Source of the DNA: Verrucomicrobiia bacterium
GTDB taxonomy: Bacteria; Verrucomicrobiota; Verrucomicrobiia; Limisphaerales; JAOAIM01
Direction: 5' to 3'
Length of the DNA stretch: 36,654 nucleotides
Assembly: GCA_026414705.1 (NCBI GenBank)
Contig: JAOAIM010000010.1
Span: 1 to 36,654, forward strand
Part shown: positions 7,915-14,650 of the stretch, piece after piece
Layout: each line of letters starts with the position of its first letter
How positions within the stretch are numbered: the first letter of the stretch is position 1
Notes under the pieces: generated by a model
What the model was told of the DNA's origin: nothing
Database searches by the model: none
Seen by the model: only the letters and a program-made list of their open reading frames with translations
Translations under genes and position numbers: made by a program

Positions 7915-9129
7915 CTACTGCGTGACGGCGATCATGTCCACCATAATGGTTTTGCCGGGCGGGCCGACGCTCCGAACCCGGGCCTTGGAGGCGGCGGGCG
8001 CGCGTTGGGGATGGTAAAACTCGGGTCGGATGACGTTGAGCTGACGGTCGGCCTCTGCGTCCGCGACGTAGTAGGTGGCTTTGACCAGATGCTCCAAATC
8101 GCTGTGGTGGGCTTGCACGATCTCGCCCAACGTCTGGAAAATCTCGCGCACTTGTCCTGCCGCGTCGGTCGCCTTCCACCCGTAAAGCCCGGAGGTGTAA
8201 ATGAGGCGGCCGCGATTGACGCGCGCAACGCGGCGAAACACGGGCGAATCGGTCGTGCCCGGCGGCGTGAAGAAGCCCACGGGCCGAAGCGCGTCGGGTT
8301 CCGACGCCGAGACCCGGCCATGCGGCGTGTCGGGCGGGATCGTGGCGATGAGTTCAATTTCCACGGCCGGGTTGGCGCTGAGCCATTCGACGAGCACGAC
8401 CGGCGGCGGGCGCTGGTCGAAAAACTCCGCAATGACGCGCCGCACGGCCGCCGCTTCGCTCATCGGCTGGCAAAACACCTTGAGCTGAACGACGTGCTCG
8501 CGGCCCAGGCCGAAGTAACCGATGGCGTTGGTGAGTTTTTCAAGCGTCTCGCGCGTGGCGGGCAGCAGCGCGTCGGGGTCGGCCATGCCGGAGACGTAAA
8601 GTTTGGAGTTTGAAGGGAGGAGGGCGAACCGCGAGTCGGGCGCTGATCTGAAGGCGGGTGCGTTCGTGGTTGCAAGGAGAGCGACCGCGTCCACCGCCAC
8701 GAGCGCGTCGCGGTCCGGCAGGGCGCTGACGACGAACGAGGCGGCAGGTTTGTGCGCACCGGCGAAACGGCGGGCGAACACTTTCTGGACCTCGGGCAAC
8801 GTCTCGGGCGCGGCCAGGCACACGTGCAGGCGCACGAGGTGTTGAAGACCCGATCCGGCGGATCGCAGCAGCGCATCGAGGTTGCGCAAGACCTGTTCGG
8901 CCTGACGCATCGCGCCGGATGGCGGGCGTTGGTTCGCCCGAGTCGGGAACACTTGTGCGGTGTGAACGAGCGCGGCCCGTTCGGGCACAATCACGGCAAG
9001 GCTGGTGCCGGTCGCCGAATCGGGTTTCCAGGTCTCCAAGGCGGGCGCCGTTGCGGCGACGATGAGGCCGAACAAAATTCCTCCAAGCGTTGAAAACGGC
9101 GGCGTTCTCACGAGGACGTTGGGTTGCAT
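7915..9129 (-). CDS. Exported protein with three RidA-like domains lacking the catalytic arginine
   Basis: The 404-residue protein has an N-terminal hydrophobic segment (about residues 13-31) that looks like a signal peptide or anchor. Three YjgF/YER057c/UK114 (RidA) units follow at about 45-152, 170-263 and 300-404. Each has the family's HLV or HVV strand region and a closing strand such as VAVDAVA, VEIELIA or IMVDMIA. RidA normally deaminates enamine/imine intermediates in the cytosol using an arginine in a PARS motif. Here the equivalents are PAAS (Ala130), PPVV (Val244) and PAAS (Ala380), so the usual chemistry is unlikely. A three-unit chain could form an intramolecular version of the RidA trimer; this is inference. 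ATG 9129 is chosen because the upstream frame is uninformative. The thioesterase gene lies directly downstream. Confidence 0.82.
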   Translation of the reverse strand: MQPNVLVRTPPFSTLGGILFGLIVAATAPALETWKPDSATGTSLAVIVPERAALVHTAQVFPTRANQRPPSGAMRQAEQVLRNLDALLRSAGSGLQHLVRLHVCLAAPETLPEVQKVFARRFAGAHKPAASFVVSALPDRDALVAVDAVALLATTNAPAFRSAPDSRFALLPSNSKLYVSGMADPDALLPATRETLEKLTNAIGYFGLGREHVVQLKVFCQPMSEAAAVRRVIAEFFDQRPPPVVLVEWLSANPAVEIELIATIPPDTPHGRVSASEPDALRPVGFFTPPGTTDSPVFRRVARVNRGRLIYTSGLYGWKATDAAGQVREIFQTLGEIVQAHHSDLEHLVKATYYVADAEADRQLNVIRPEFYHPQRAPAASKARVRSVGPPGKTIMVDMIAVTQ

Positions 9130-9295
9130 GGTCGAAATCGTTTGCTGTTGCAAATTCTTCCGTTGCGCGCCGGGCGGGCAAGCGTTTCGCCGCAAAACCG
9201 CCGGTGCGTGCCCGAATTCAACCCATGCCCGGCAAAGGCCGCCGACCGACGCCGAACGGCCCGACTGAAAAAGCGTCGCGCTTGGGGCGGCCCGT

Positions 9296-10065
9296 TCAAA
9301 CCTCGCCTTTCGCCAGTCGTCGGTTGAACGCGACACATTCAGCGTAGGGCACGTCGCCGCCGAAGATGTCCAGCGCCGAGCCGATGGTCAGATCAATCCG
9401 CCCGCGCCCGATGCGCGTGACGTCCTCCAGGTCGGCAAGGGAACGGGCGCCGCCGGCGTAGGTCGTCGGCAGCGGTGTCCAGTCGGCGAGTTGCGCGACC
9501 AGTTCGCGGTCAATGCCGCAGCGCCGACCTTCCACGTCCACGGCGTGAATGAGGAATTCGGCGCAGTGCGTCGCCAATGCGTGAAGCGTTTCGGCGGACA
9601 GTTCAAGTCGGTGAACCGTTGCCAGCGGTCGGTCACGACCACATACCGGTCGCCCCGTCGTCGGCAACTCAGGTCCAGCACCAGCCGCTCCGTGCCCACC
9701 CGGCGCTTCAAGGCCCGGAGCCGTTCCGGGTCGAGCCGACCGTCCCGAAACACCCAGCTTGTGACGATGACGTGTGAGGCGCCCGCGTCGAGCCAGGCGG
9801 CGGCGTTGTCAGCGGTGATGCCGCCGCCGATTTGCAGGCCGCCCGGATACGCCGCCAGCGCGGCGCGCGCGGCCGTCTCGTTGCCCGGACCGAGCATGAT
9901 CACGTGCCCGCCCTTAAGGCCGTCGCGGCGATACAACGTCGCATACCACGCCGCGTCCTTGTCGGAGACGAAGTTGGTTTGCAGGCGCGTCGGGTCCTCG
10001 CCAAGCGTGCCGCCGACGATTTGTTTGACCTTGCCCTCGTGCAGATCAATGCAGGGCCGGAACAT
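9296..10065 (-). CDS. hisA: HisA, eukaryote-type ProFAR isomerase, broken by a one-base frameshift
   Basis: HisA isomerises N'-(5'-phosphoribosyl)-formimino-AICAR ribonucleotide in histidine synthesis. The start [19 protein letters not shown] and the internal [13 protein letters not shown] match the eukaryotic (yeast HIS6) type, not the usual bacterial HisA. The frame breaks near 9605: upstream residues run to RFTDL, and the continuation [18 protein letters not shown] to LAKGEV is in the next frame. The span is 770 bases, one short of a multiple of three, so one missing base near 9605 (for example TTGGAAC read as TTGAAC) would restore a protein of about 256 residues with all expected blocks. 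Either an assembly error or a very recent mutation explains this. The gene stands alone, with a leaderless-looking promoter and no other his gene nearby. Confidence 0.87.
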
Positions 10066-10071
10066 GCTCCA

Positions 10072-10099
10072 AGGCTAGAGCGCCGGAGAGAAACGGCAA
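10072..10099 (-). promoter_or_regulatory. Promoter of hisA, apparently leaderless
   Basis: On the minus strand, TTGCCG (10094-10099), a 16-base spacer and TAGCCT (10072-10077) are followed by six bases (TGGAGC) and the ATG at 10065. The hexamers are weak matches taken alone; the spacing repeats that of other genes in the window. Confidence 0.4.
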
Positions 10100-10144
10100 A
10101 GCCAATTGCGGCAGGGGTGCGGTGGCGCCGGCGGGAGAGAAAAG

Positions 10145-10219
10145 TGGCTCCAGAGACAGGACTCGAACCTGTAACCCGCCGGTTAACAGCCGGCTGCTCT
10201 ACCATTGAGCTACTCTGGA
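10145..10219 (-). tRNA. tRNA-Asn (anticodon GUU)
   Basis: Acceptor arms TCCAGAG/CTCTGGA, D-arm GCTC/GAGC, anticodon stem GCCGG/CCGGC with loop CTGTTAA (anticodon GTT, reading AAC), and T-arm ACAGG/CCTGT with TTCGAGT. The discriminator is G, and CCA is encoded at 10147-10145. Length is 75 nt including CCA. Confidence 0.96.
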
Positions 10220-10236
10220 AGCCAGCCCGGCAAAAA

Positions 10237-10264
10237 TGTATAAAGCCGCGCTTTGGAGCGTCAA
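10237..10264 (-). promoter_or_regulatory. Promoter of tRNA-Asn
   Basis: The minus strand carries TTGACG (10259-10264), a 16-base spacer and TATACA (10237-10242), 17 bases before the tRNA 5' end. These are good sigma-70 boxes in otherwise GC-rich DNA. Confidence 0.55.
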
Positions 10265-10505
10265 CCGTTTTGCGCGCCGGCAGCGGGCTTGCCGGCGGCC
10301 GTGGTGGAACGGATTTGACACGCCTCGGGTCGGGCGGCAGAAGCGGCCCTGGCGTTGAAGTGCGGTGAAAGCGGCGTGTGGTGAAAGGAGTGCCGGGTGC
10401 GGCCGGCGGCGGGGCTGAAGGTTTCGTTGCGCTGCAAGCCGGTGTCGGGCGGTGGCGTTGCCCGGCGGCGGAAGGTCGGAGCGGTTGCCCGACAGGAACG
10501 CTCGC
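10265..10505. other. Intergenic region without visible gene
   Basis: This GC-rich stretch lies between divergent units (tRNA-Asn to the left, MFS gene to the right). I see no conserved ORF, hairpin of note or repeat shared with other parts of the window. Confidence 0.5.
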
Positions 10506-10533
10506 TTGACGGCCCCGGCTCGTTTTCGAGAAT
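10506..10533 (+). promoter_or_regulatory. Promoter of the MFS gene, apparently leaderless
   Basis: TTGACG (10506-10511), a 16-base spacer and GAGAAT (10528-10533) are followed by six bases and the GTG start at 10540. No ribosome-binding sequence is present. Confidence 0.5.
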
Positions 10534-10539
10534 GCGCGC

Positions 10540-11886
10540 GTGACGAGTTCAACATCCGAACCTTCGCGGCCCGCAAGTGTCTCTTCCACGTCCCCGACTT
10601 CCGAACCGGTGCGGTTGTATCACTGGCTGGTGGTGATCATCGCCTCGTGCGGGTGGTTGTTCGATTGCATGGACCAGCGGTTGTTCGTGCTGGCGCGCGA
10701 ATCGGCGCTCACCGAATTGCTGGGGAGCGACGCGGCGCGCGAAACGGTGAAGAAGTTCGGCGGTTACGCGACGATGGCAATGATGATCGGCTGGGCGACC
10801 GGGGGGATTTTTTTCGGGATGCTCAGCGACAAGTGGGGACGGGTCAAAACGATGGTCGCCACGTTGCTGGTGTATTCGGGCTTCACCGGTCTGTCGGGCA
10901 TCGCACGCAGTTGGGAGGAGTTCATCGTTTACCGATTTCTCGTCGGGCTGGGCGTGGGCGGAATGTTCGGGGCGGCGACGACGCTGGTGGCCGAGAGCGT
11001 GCCGGCGCGGATTCGGACCGTGGCGCTGGGTGCGTTGCAGGCGCTTTCGGCCACGGGCAACATCCTCGGTTCGCTGGTGAGCTATTTGATCCCGCCGGCG
11101 CAACCGGCGTTTCTGGGCCAGTTCTCCGGATGGCGCGTGCTGTTTTTTGTCGGGATTTTGCCGTCGCTGCTAACGATTCCGATTCTGCTGATTTTGCGCG
11201 AGCCGGAAGCGTGGAAGCAGGCGCGGGCGCAGGCGCGCACCGGAGCCAGCGGCAAACAGGTGGGTTCGCTGGCCAACCTGTTCGGGCATCCGCGCTGGCG
11301 ACGCCATGCGATTGTGGGCCTGTTGCTCGGGGTGGCGGGCATGATCGGGCTGTGGGGCATCGCGTTTTTCTCGCCGGAACTGATCACCGAGGCGCTCAAG
11401 GGCGAACCGATGGAGAAGGTGAACCGGACGCGCGCCCTGGGCACGGCGCTGCAGGACGTGGGCGCGTTTTTCGGGATGTTGACGTTCACGACGGTGGCGG
11501 CGCTGCTGACGCGGCGGCTGGCGTTTTTGTGTTCGTTTTCGATGTGCCTGGTGACGGTGGCGTTCGTGTTCTTCTCGCTGCGAACCGAGGCCCACGCCTA
11601 CTGGATGCTGCCGCTGATGGGTTTTGCGACGCTGTCGGCGTTTGCGGGTTACTCGATTTATTTCCCGGAACTGTTTCCGACGCGGTTGCGGGGCACGGGC
11701 GTGGGTTTCTGCTACAACACGGTGCGGTATCTGGCCGCGCCGGCGCCCGCGCTGCTGGGGCACCTGAGCGCGTGGGTCGGCTCGTTCCGATACGCGGCGG
11801 TGTTGATGTGCTCGATCTATCTGGTGGGCATCGTCGCCCTGATCTGGGCACCGGAAACGAAGGGTAAACCGCTGCCGGAGGATTGA
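10540..11886 (+). CDS. Major facilitator superfamily transporter
   Basis: The 448-residue protein shows about 12 hydrophobic segments and the MFS motif A between helices 2 and 3 (GMLSDKWGRVKT, near residues 93-104), with a related ESVPARIRT loop later. A polar serine/threonine-rich N-terminal tail of about 25 residues precedes the first helix. The second half keeps the typical PELFPTRLRGTG loop, as in the sugar/organic-acid branches of MFS. It should be a proton-coupled transporter in the inner membrane; the substrate cannot be read from the sequence. GTG at 10540 is the start, directly behind promoter-like boxes. It is not obviously in an operon; the next plus-strand gene, hypC, begins 203 bases later with its own promoter-like boxes. 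Confidence 0.9.
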   Translation: MTSSTSEPSRPASVSSTSPTSEPVRLYHWLVVIIASCGWLFDCMDQRLFVLARESALTELLGSDAARETVKKFGGYATMAMMIGWATGGIFFGMLSDKWGRVKTMVATLLVYSGFTGLSGIARSWEEFIVYRFLVGLGVGGMFGAATTLVAESVPARIRTVALGALQALSATGNILGSLVSYLIPPAQPAFLGQFSGWRVLFFVGILPSLLTIPILLILREPEAWKQARAQARTGASGKQVGSLANLFGHPRWRRHAIVGLLLGVAGMIGLWGIAFFSPELITEALKGEPMEKVNRTRALGTALQDVGAFFGMLTFTTVAALLTRRLAFLCSFSMCLVTVAFVFFSLRTEAHAYWMLPLMGFATLSAFAGYSIYFPELFPTRLRGTGVGFCYNTVRYLAAPAPALLGHLSAWVGSFRYAAVLMCSIYLVGIVALIWAPETKGKPLPED

Positions 11887-12054
11887 GCCTCGAGCCGGCA
11901 GTTGTCCGAATCACTTTTGGGGCAAAGCCTCGGTGCCCACCCCGGCGGGTCAAACCATCTCATGATTCTCGTTTCAGCCCATTCAGGCCGTCCGGCGGTG
12001 CGTGTCACGCCCCCGCCCGGCGGAGCTTCGCCTCAACGCCCGCGTTCGGGATCA

Positions 12055-12083
12055 TTGCGGTAAGAGGTCCAACCGGTTAAAAG
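12055..12083 (+). promoter_or_regulatory. Promoter of hypC, apparently leaderless
   Basis: TTGCGG (12055-12060), a 17-base spacer and TAAAAG (12078-12083), or TTAAAA one base earlier with a 16-base spacer, are followed by six or seven bases and the ATG at 12090. Confidence 0.4.
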
Positions 12084-12089
12084 TGTGGC

Positions 12090-12350
12090 ATGTGTCTGGC
12101 CGTTCCCGGCAAGGTCATCAGCATCAGCGGCGACGACCCGCTCACGCGCACGGGCCGCGTGGACTTTGGCGGCGTGGTGCGCGAGGCCAGCCTCGCCTAC
12201 GTGCCCGAAGCCTGCGTCGGCGACTACGTCATCGTGCACGTCGGCTTTGCCATCAGCAAGGTGGACGAAGCCGAGGCGCACAAGGTGTTCGAGTATTTGA
12301 AGCAGATGGACGAATTGGCCGAATTGAAGGAGGCCGGAGGCAGCGGTTGA
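12090..12350 (+). CDS. hypC: Hydrogenase maturation chaperone HypC
   Basis: The 86-residue protein has the HypC/HupF/HoxL hallmark MCLAVPGKV at its N-terminus. Cys2 is the residue that binds the Fe(CN)2CO group with HypD and passes it to the large-subunit precursor of [NiFe]-hydrogenase. GDYVIVHVGFAISKVDEAEA in the middle and a helical tail (residues 62-80) are also typical, and the length is normal. No hypA, B, D, E or F and no hydrogenase gene lie in the window, so this copy stands apart from its partners. ATG 12090 must be the start because Cys2 has to be residue 2. Confidence 0.94.
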   Translation: MCLAVPGKVISISGDDPLTRTGRVDFGGVVREASLAYVPEACVGDYVIVHVGFAISKVDEAEAHKVFEYLKQMDELAELKEAGGSG

Positions 12351-12530
12351 GCAGTGGGTCGAGTCCACTCGCCACATCGTGAAACCAACAGGCAATCGCG
12401 CGGAACGCAGGCCGATCGCAACCCAGCCCATCACTTGTTTGACGAATCACCATTCAACCTGCCCGCTCTGCACTCGCGCTCAACACGACACGCACGGCAG
12501 CCTGGCCGATTTTGACCGGAGGAATTCAAG

Positions 12531-12683
12531 ATGACCGGCAAGTTCAAGTCGTCCCGTGAGCCCGGAGCGTTTCCGGGCTTGAAAAGCCTTCGCGCCAGGG
12601 CGCACCCGAGCGCTGTGATCGCGCCCCGCAGCGTTCCCGCGCCCGTCGTTCAAAGCGTTGAAGGCCGCCGGATCACACGGTGA
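12531..12683 (+). CDS. Possible 50-residue small protein coupled to the ABC ATPase gene
   Basis: An ATG at 12531 follows a GGAGG (12518-12522) at an ideal eight-base spacing. The frame runs 50 codons and ends in TGA at 12681-12683, whose last base is the A of the ATG at 12683 that starts the ABC ATPase (TGATG overlap). This arrangement is typical of translational coupling. The product, beginning MTGKFKSSREPG, is basic and rich in Arg, Ser, Pro and Ala, with no membrane segment or recognisable family. It may be a real small protein, or only a translated leader that delivers ribosomes to the ATPase start. The Shine-Dalgarno is one of the strongest in the window. Confidence 0.42.
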   Translation: MTGKFKSSREPGAFPGLKSLRARAHPSAVIAPRSVPAPVVQSVEGRRITR

Positions 12684-13678
12684 TGCCGATGGATGCCCAC
12701 AGCAGCGTCATTCAGGTCAACGGGCTGACGAAAACCTTCCGCGTTTACCGGAAGCAGCCCGGCCTGGCGGGCGCCATCAAGGGCCTCTTCCATCGCACCT
12801 ACGAAACCATCGTCGCCGTCCACCAGATCAGCTTCAACATTCAGGCTGGCGAACTGGTCGGCTTCCTCGGCCCCAACGGCGCGGGCAAAACCACCACGCT
12901 CAAAATGCTCTCCGGCCTGCTCTATCCCACCAGCGGCAGCGCGCAGGTGCTCGGTTACGTGCCCTGGGAACGACACGACGGTTATCGCCGCCAGTTTGCG
13001 CTCGTGCTCGGCCAGAAAAACCAGCTCTGGTGGGATTTGCCCGCCCGCGAATCCCTCGAACTCAACGCCCGCATCTACGGCATCCCGCGCGAGCGCTTCG
13101 AGCGCACCGTCGCCGAAATGAGCGAACTGCTCGCCGTGCGCGACAAACTCAACATCAGCGTCCGCGAACTGTCCCTGGGCGAACGCATGAAAATGGAGCT
13201 CATCGCCTCGCTCCTGCACCAGCCCAAAGTGCTCTTTCTGGATGAACCAACCCTCGGCCTGGACGTCATTTCCCAAAAAACCGTCCACGAATTCCTGCGC
13301 CAGCACAACCGCACCCGCAAAACCACCATCCTGCTCACCAGCCATTACATGGCCGACATCCAGGCCCTCTGCGAACGCGTCATCATCATTGACCGTGGCC
13401 AGATTTACTTCGACGGACGCCTCGAAGACATCGTGGACCGCTTCGCCGACTTCAAACTCGTCACCATCCACTGCGACGACGCGGCTGCGTGCGACGCCGC
13501 GCGCCTTAGCGCTCATGGCGACATCCTCGAACGCGCCCCCGGCTACGTGCGGCTCAAGGTCAAACGCGAGCGCGTCATCCCCGCCTGCAAGGCCCTGCTC
13601 GACCAGTTGCCCGTGCGCGACATTGACATCGAAGAAGTCCCCATCGAAGACGTCATCCGCCAAATCTTTGCCCGATGA
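12683..13678 (+). CDS. ABC transporter ATP-binding protein (COG4586-like), permeases missing
   Basis: This is a cytoplasmic ATPase of 331 residues. The Walker A GPNGAGKT is at 63-70, the Q-loop region at VLGQKNQ (108-113), the signature LSLGE at 162-166 and Walker B VLFLDEP at 182-188, followed by the D-loop and a switch histidine in TSHYM. The FRVYRKQPGLAGAIKGLF N-terminal extension and LVLGQKNQLWWDLP are characteristic of the COG4586 ATPases. These normally form an exporter with two ABC-2-type permeases encoded just downstream. Here the next 300 bases hold only a decayed gene fragment and repeats, so the permeases are absent. A GTG at 12680 and an ATG at 12689 are alternative starts. The TGATG overlap with the upstream small ORF favours 12683. 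Confidence 0.9.
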   Translation: MPMDAHSSVIQVNGLTKTFRVYRKQPGLAGAIKGLFHRTYETIVAVHQISFNIQAGELVGFLGPNGAGKTTTLKMLSGLLYPTSGSAQVLGYVPWERHDGYRRQFALVLGQKNQLWWDLPARESLELNARIYGIPRERFERTVAEMSELLAVRDKLNISVRELSLGERMKMELIASLLHQPKVLFLDEPTLGLDVISQKTVHEFLRQHNRTRKTTILLTSHYMADIQALCERVIIIDRGQIYFDGRLEDIVDRFADFKLVTIHCDDAAACDAARLSAHGDILERAPGYVRLKVKRERVIPACKALLDQLPVRDIDIEEVPIEDVIRQIFAR

Positions 13679-13693
13679 GATGCGCGGTCGAAT

Positions 13694-13840
13694 CCCGCGC
13701 CCAAGTGTCGTCCAGGAACAACTCGCCCTGGGAGCTGGAACTGCCGGCGTGCAGGGTCAGTTCGTAGAACACCGGCTGCTTGCTCGGATCATCCCGCACC
13801 AGCGCCAACCGCCCCTCAATGAACCGCCCGTTGACGCCCC
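13694..13840 (-). pseudogene. Relic fragment paralogous to the 1517-residue exported protein
   Basis: Translated on the minus strand, this stretch gives GVNGRFIEGRLALVRDDPSK, then QPVFYELTLHA and ELFLDD. Residues 1230-1260 of the large protein encoded at 14651-19204 read GVNGRYIEVRVALIRDDASK then QPVLYDLTLHG, so about 23 of 31 residues agree. The fragment has no start or complete domain. On its upstream side homology stops at an inverted-repeat element, and on its downstream side it runs into the end of the ABC ATPase gene. It is best read as the remnant of a second copy left by deletion or rearrangement. Confidence 0.7.
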
Positions 13841-13845
13841 TCAAC

Positions 13846-13940
13846 CCAAAGGCGCAAAGAGGCAAGGACAACAAGCGGCGCGGTGGCCCGGAGCACGATG
13901 GAAATGGCGTTTCAAACCGCTTTGCCTCCTGGCGCCTTGG
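13846..13940. repeat. Foldback element with 21-22 base inverted arms
   Basis: The left arm 13846-13867 (CCAAAGGCGCAAAGAGGC plus AAGG) and the complement of the right arm 13920-13940 (CCAAGGCGCCAGGAGGC plus AAAG) are imperfect copies. They enclose about 52 bases. GCCAAG-type units continue to about 13952 (CGACTTGGCGTT). This looks like inverted copies of a short-period repeat phrase and may have mediated the nearby deletion. Confidence 0.55.
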
Positions 13941-13975
13941 CGACTTGGCGTTAGAATCCGCTGTCGCTTGCGGAT

Positions 13976-14602
13976 TCACGTCTTCCTTCGGGGGAACCTG
14001 CGCCACGCCAGCGCCACCAGTCCCAGCCCCAGCAAGGCCAGCGGGCCGGGTTCGGGAATCCAGACCAGGTTGTCCATCGCCCAGGCGGGTGAGGGGATTT
14101 CCACCCGCACCAACCCGTGCGCAAAGGCAGCGTTGAAGTAAAACGTCTGGAAACTGCTGCTGCCGCCGCCGCCCACGGTGAAGGTCTGGCTGACCATCGA
14201 GCCGTCGGCCCGAAACCCGTTGAAGGTGATGAAAATGGGTGTGAGTGACGGGGCCGCAGGGTCGGCTAAGTCCACTGAGCTTAGTCCGAATACCGAGGCG
14301 TTAGTCGGGCCGATAATCGTAACCGAGGGAATACTCGCAAAGCGGATATGCGCTAAGTACGGAGAGTTGTTGCTTGGAAATCCAACAAGGCTAACGAGCC
14401 GAACTAAATAGTTGTCGGGCTCCTGTGGAGATATATTTACCATCCACCCACCAGCGTCGCTATACCACCATAGGTAGTGAGCATGATTTTGCAGGACCAA
14501 CGGTTGGTTAAAGGTTACTGTTCCTTGAGCCTGAGCAGTAATTGTGGCACATGAGACAAAAAACACCGTAATCACAATGGGTTTAACAACCACGGTTTTC
14601 AT
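13976..14602 (-). CDS. PEP-CTERM sorted exported protein
   Basis: The 208-residue protein has a signal peptide (MKTVVVKPIV then a hydrophobic stretch, likely cut after AQA near residue 25). The C-terminus is a clear PEP-CTERM signal: IPEP at 182-185, a hydrophobic helix GPLALLGLGLVALAW and the basic end RRFPRRKT. Such proteins are exported and processed by exosortase, usually in bacteria that make exopolysaccharide. The body is a beta-rich domain of unknown function with no catalytic motif I recognise. ATG 14602 gives the proper signal peptide; the longer frame adds 13 residues. A near-perfect -10, TACAAT (14608-14613), ends five bases before it. It lies 48 bases after the stop of the large exported protein and may be transcribed with it or independently. 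Confidence 0.85.
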   Translation of the reverse strand: MKTVVVKPIVITVFFVSCATITAQAQGTVTFNQPLVLQNHAHYLWWYSDAGGWMVNISPQEPDNYLVRLVSLVGFPSNNSPYLAHIRFASIPSVTIIGPTNASVFGLSSVDLADPAAPSLTPIFITFNGFRADGSMVSQTFTVGGGGSSSFQTFYFNAAFAHGLVRVEIPSPAWAMDNLVWIPEPGPLALLGLGLVALAWRRFPRRKT

Positions 14603-14650
14603 CGGTAATTGTAGCCGGTGCGGTTTATGGCGTGCGTTCACCAGACCTCA

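Noticed and set aside
12360-12371. Hairpin CGAGT-CC-ACTCG just after hypC as a terminator
   Set aside because: The stem is only five pairs and no T run follows. I found no convincing intrinsic terminator anywhere in the window.
12650-13663. Open frame of 337 codons on the minus strand
   Set aside because: Antisense of the ABC ATPase, whose Walker and signature motifs fix the coding strand.
13653-14006. A 117-codon minus-strand ORF as an intact gene
   Set aside because: Only its second half is homologous to anything, the first half is a foldback repeat, and it overlaps the ends of two real genes. It is treated as a relic.
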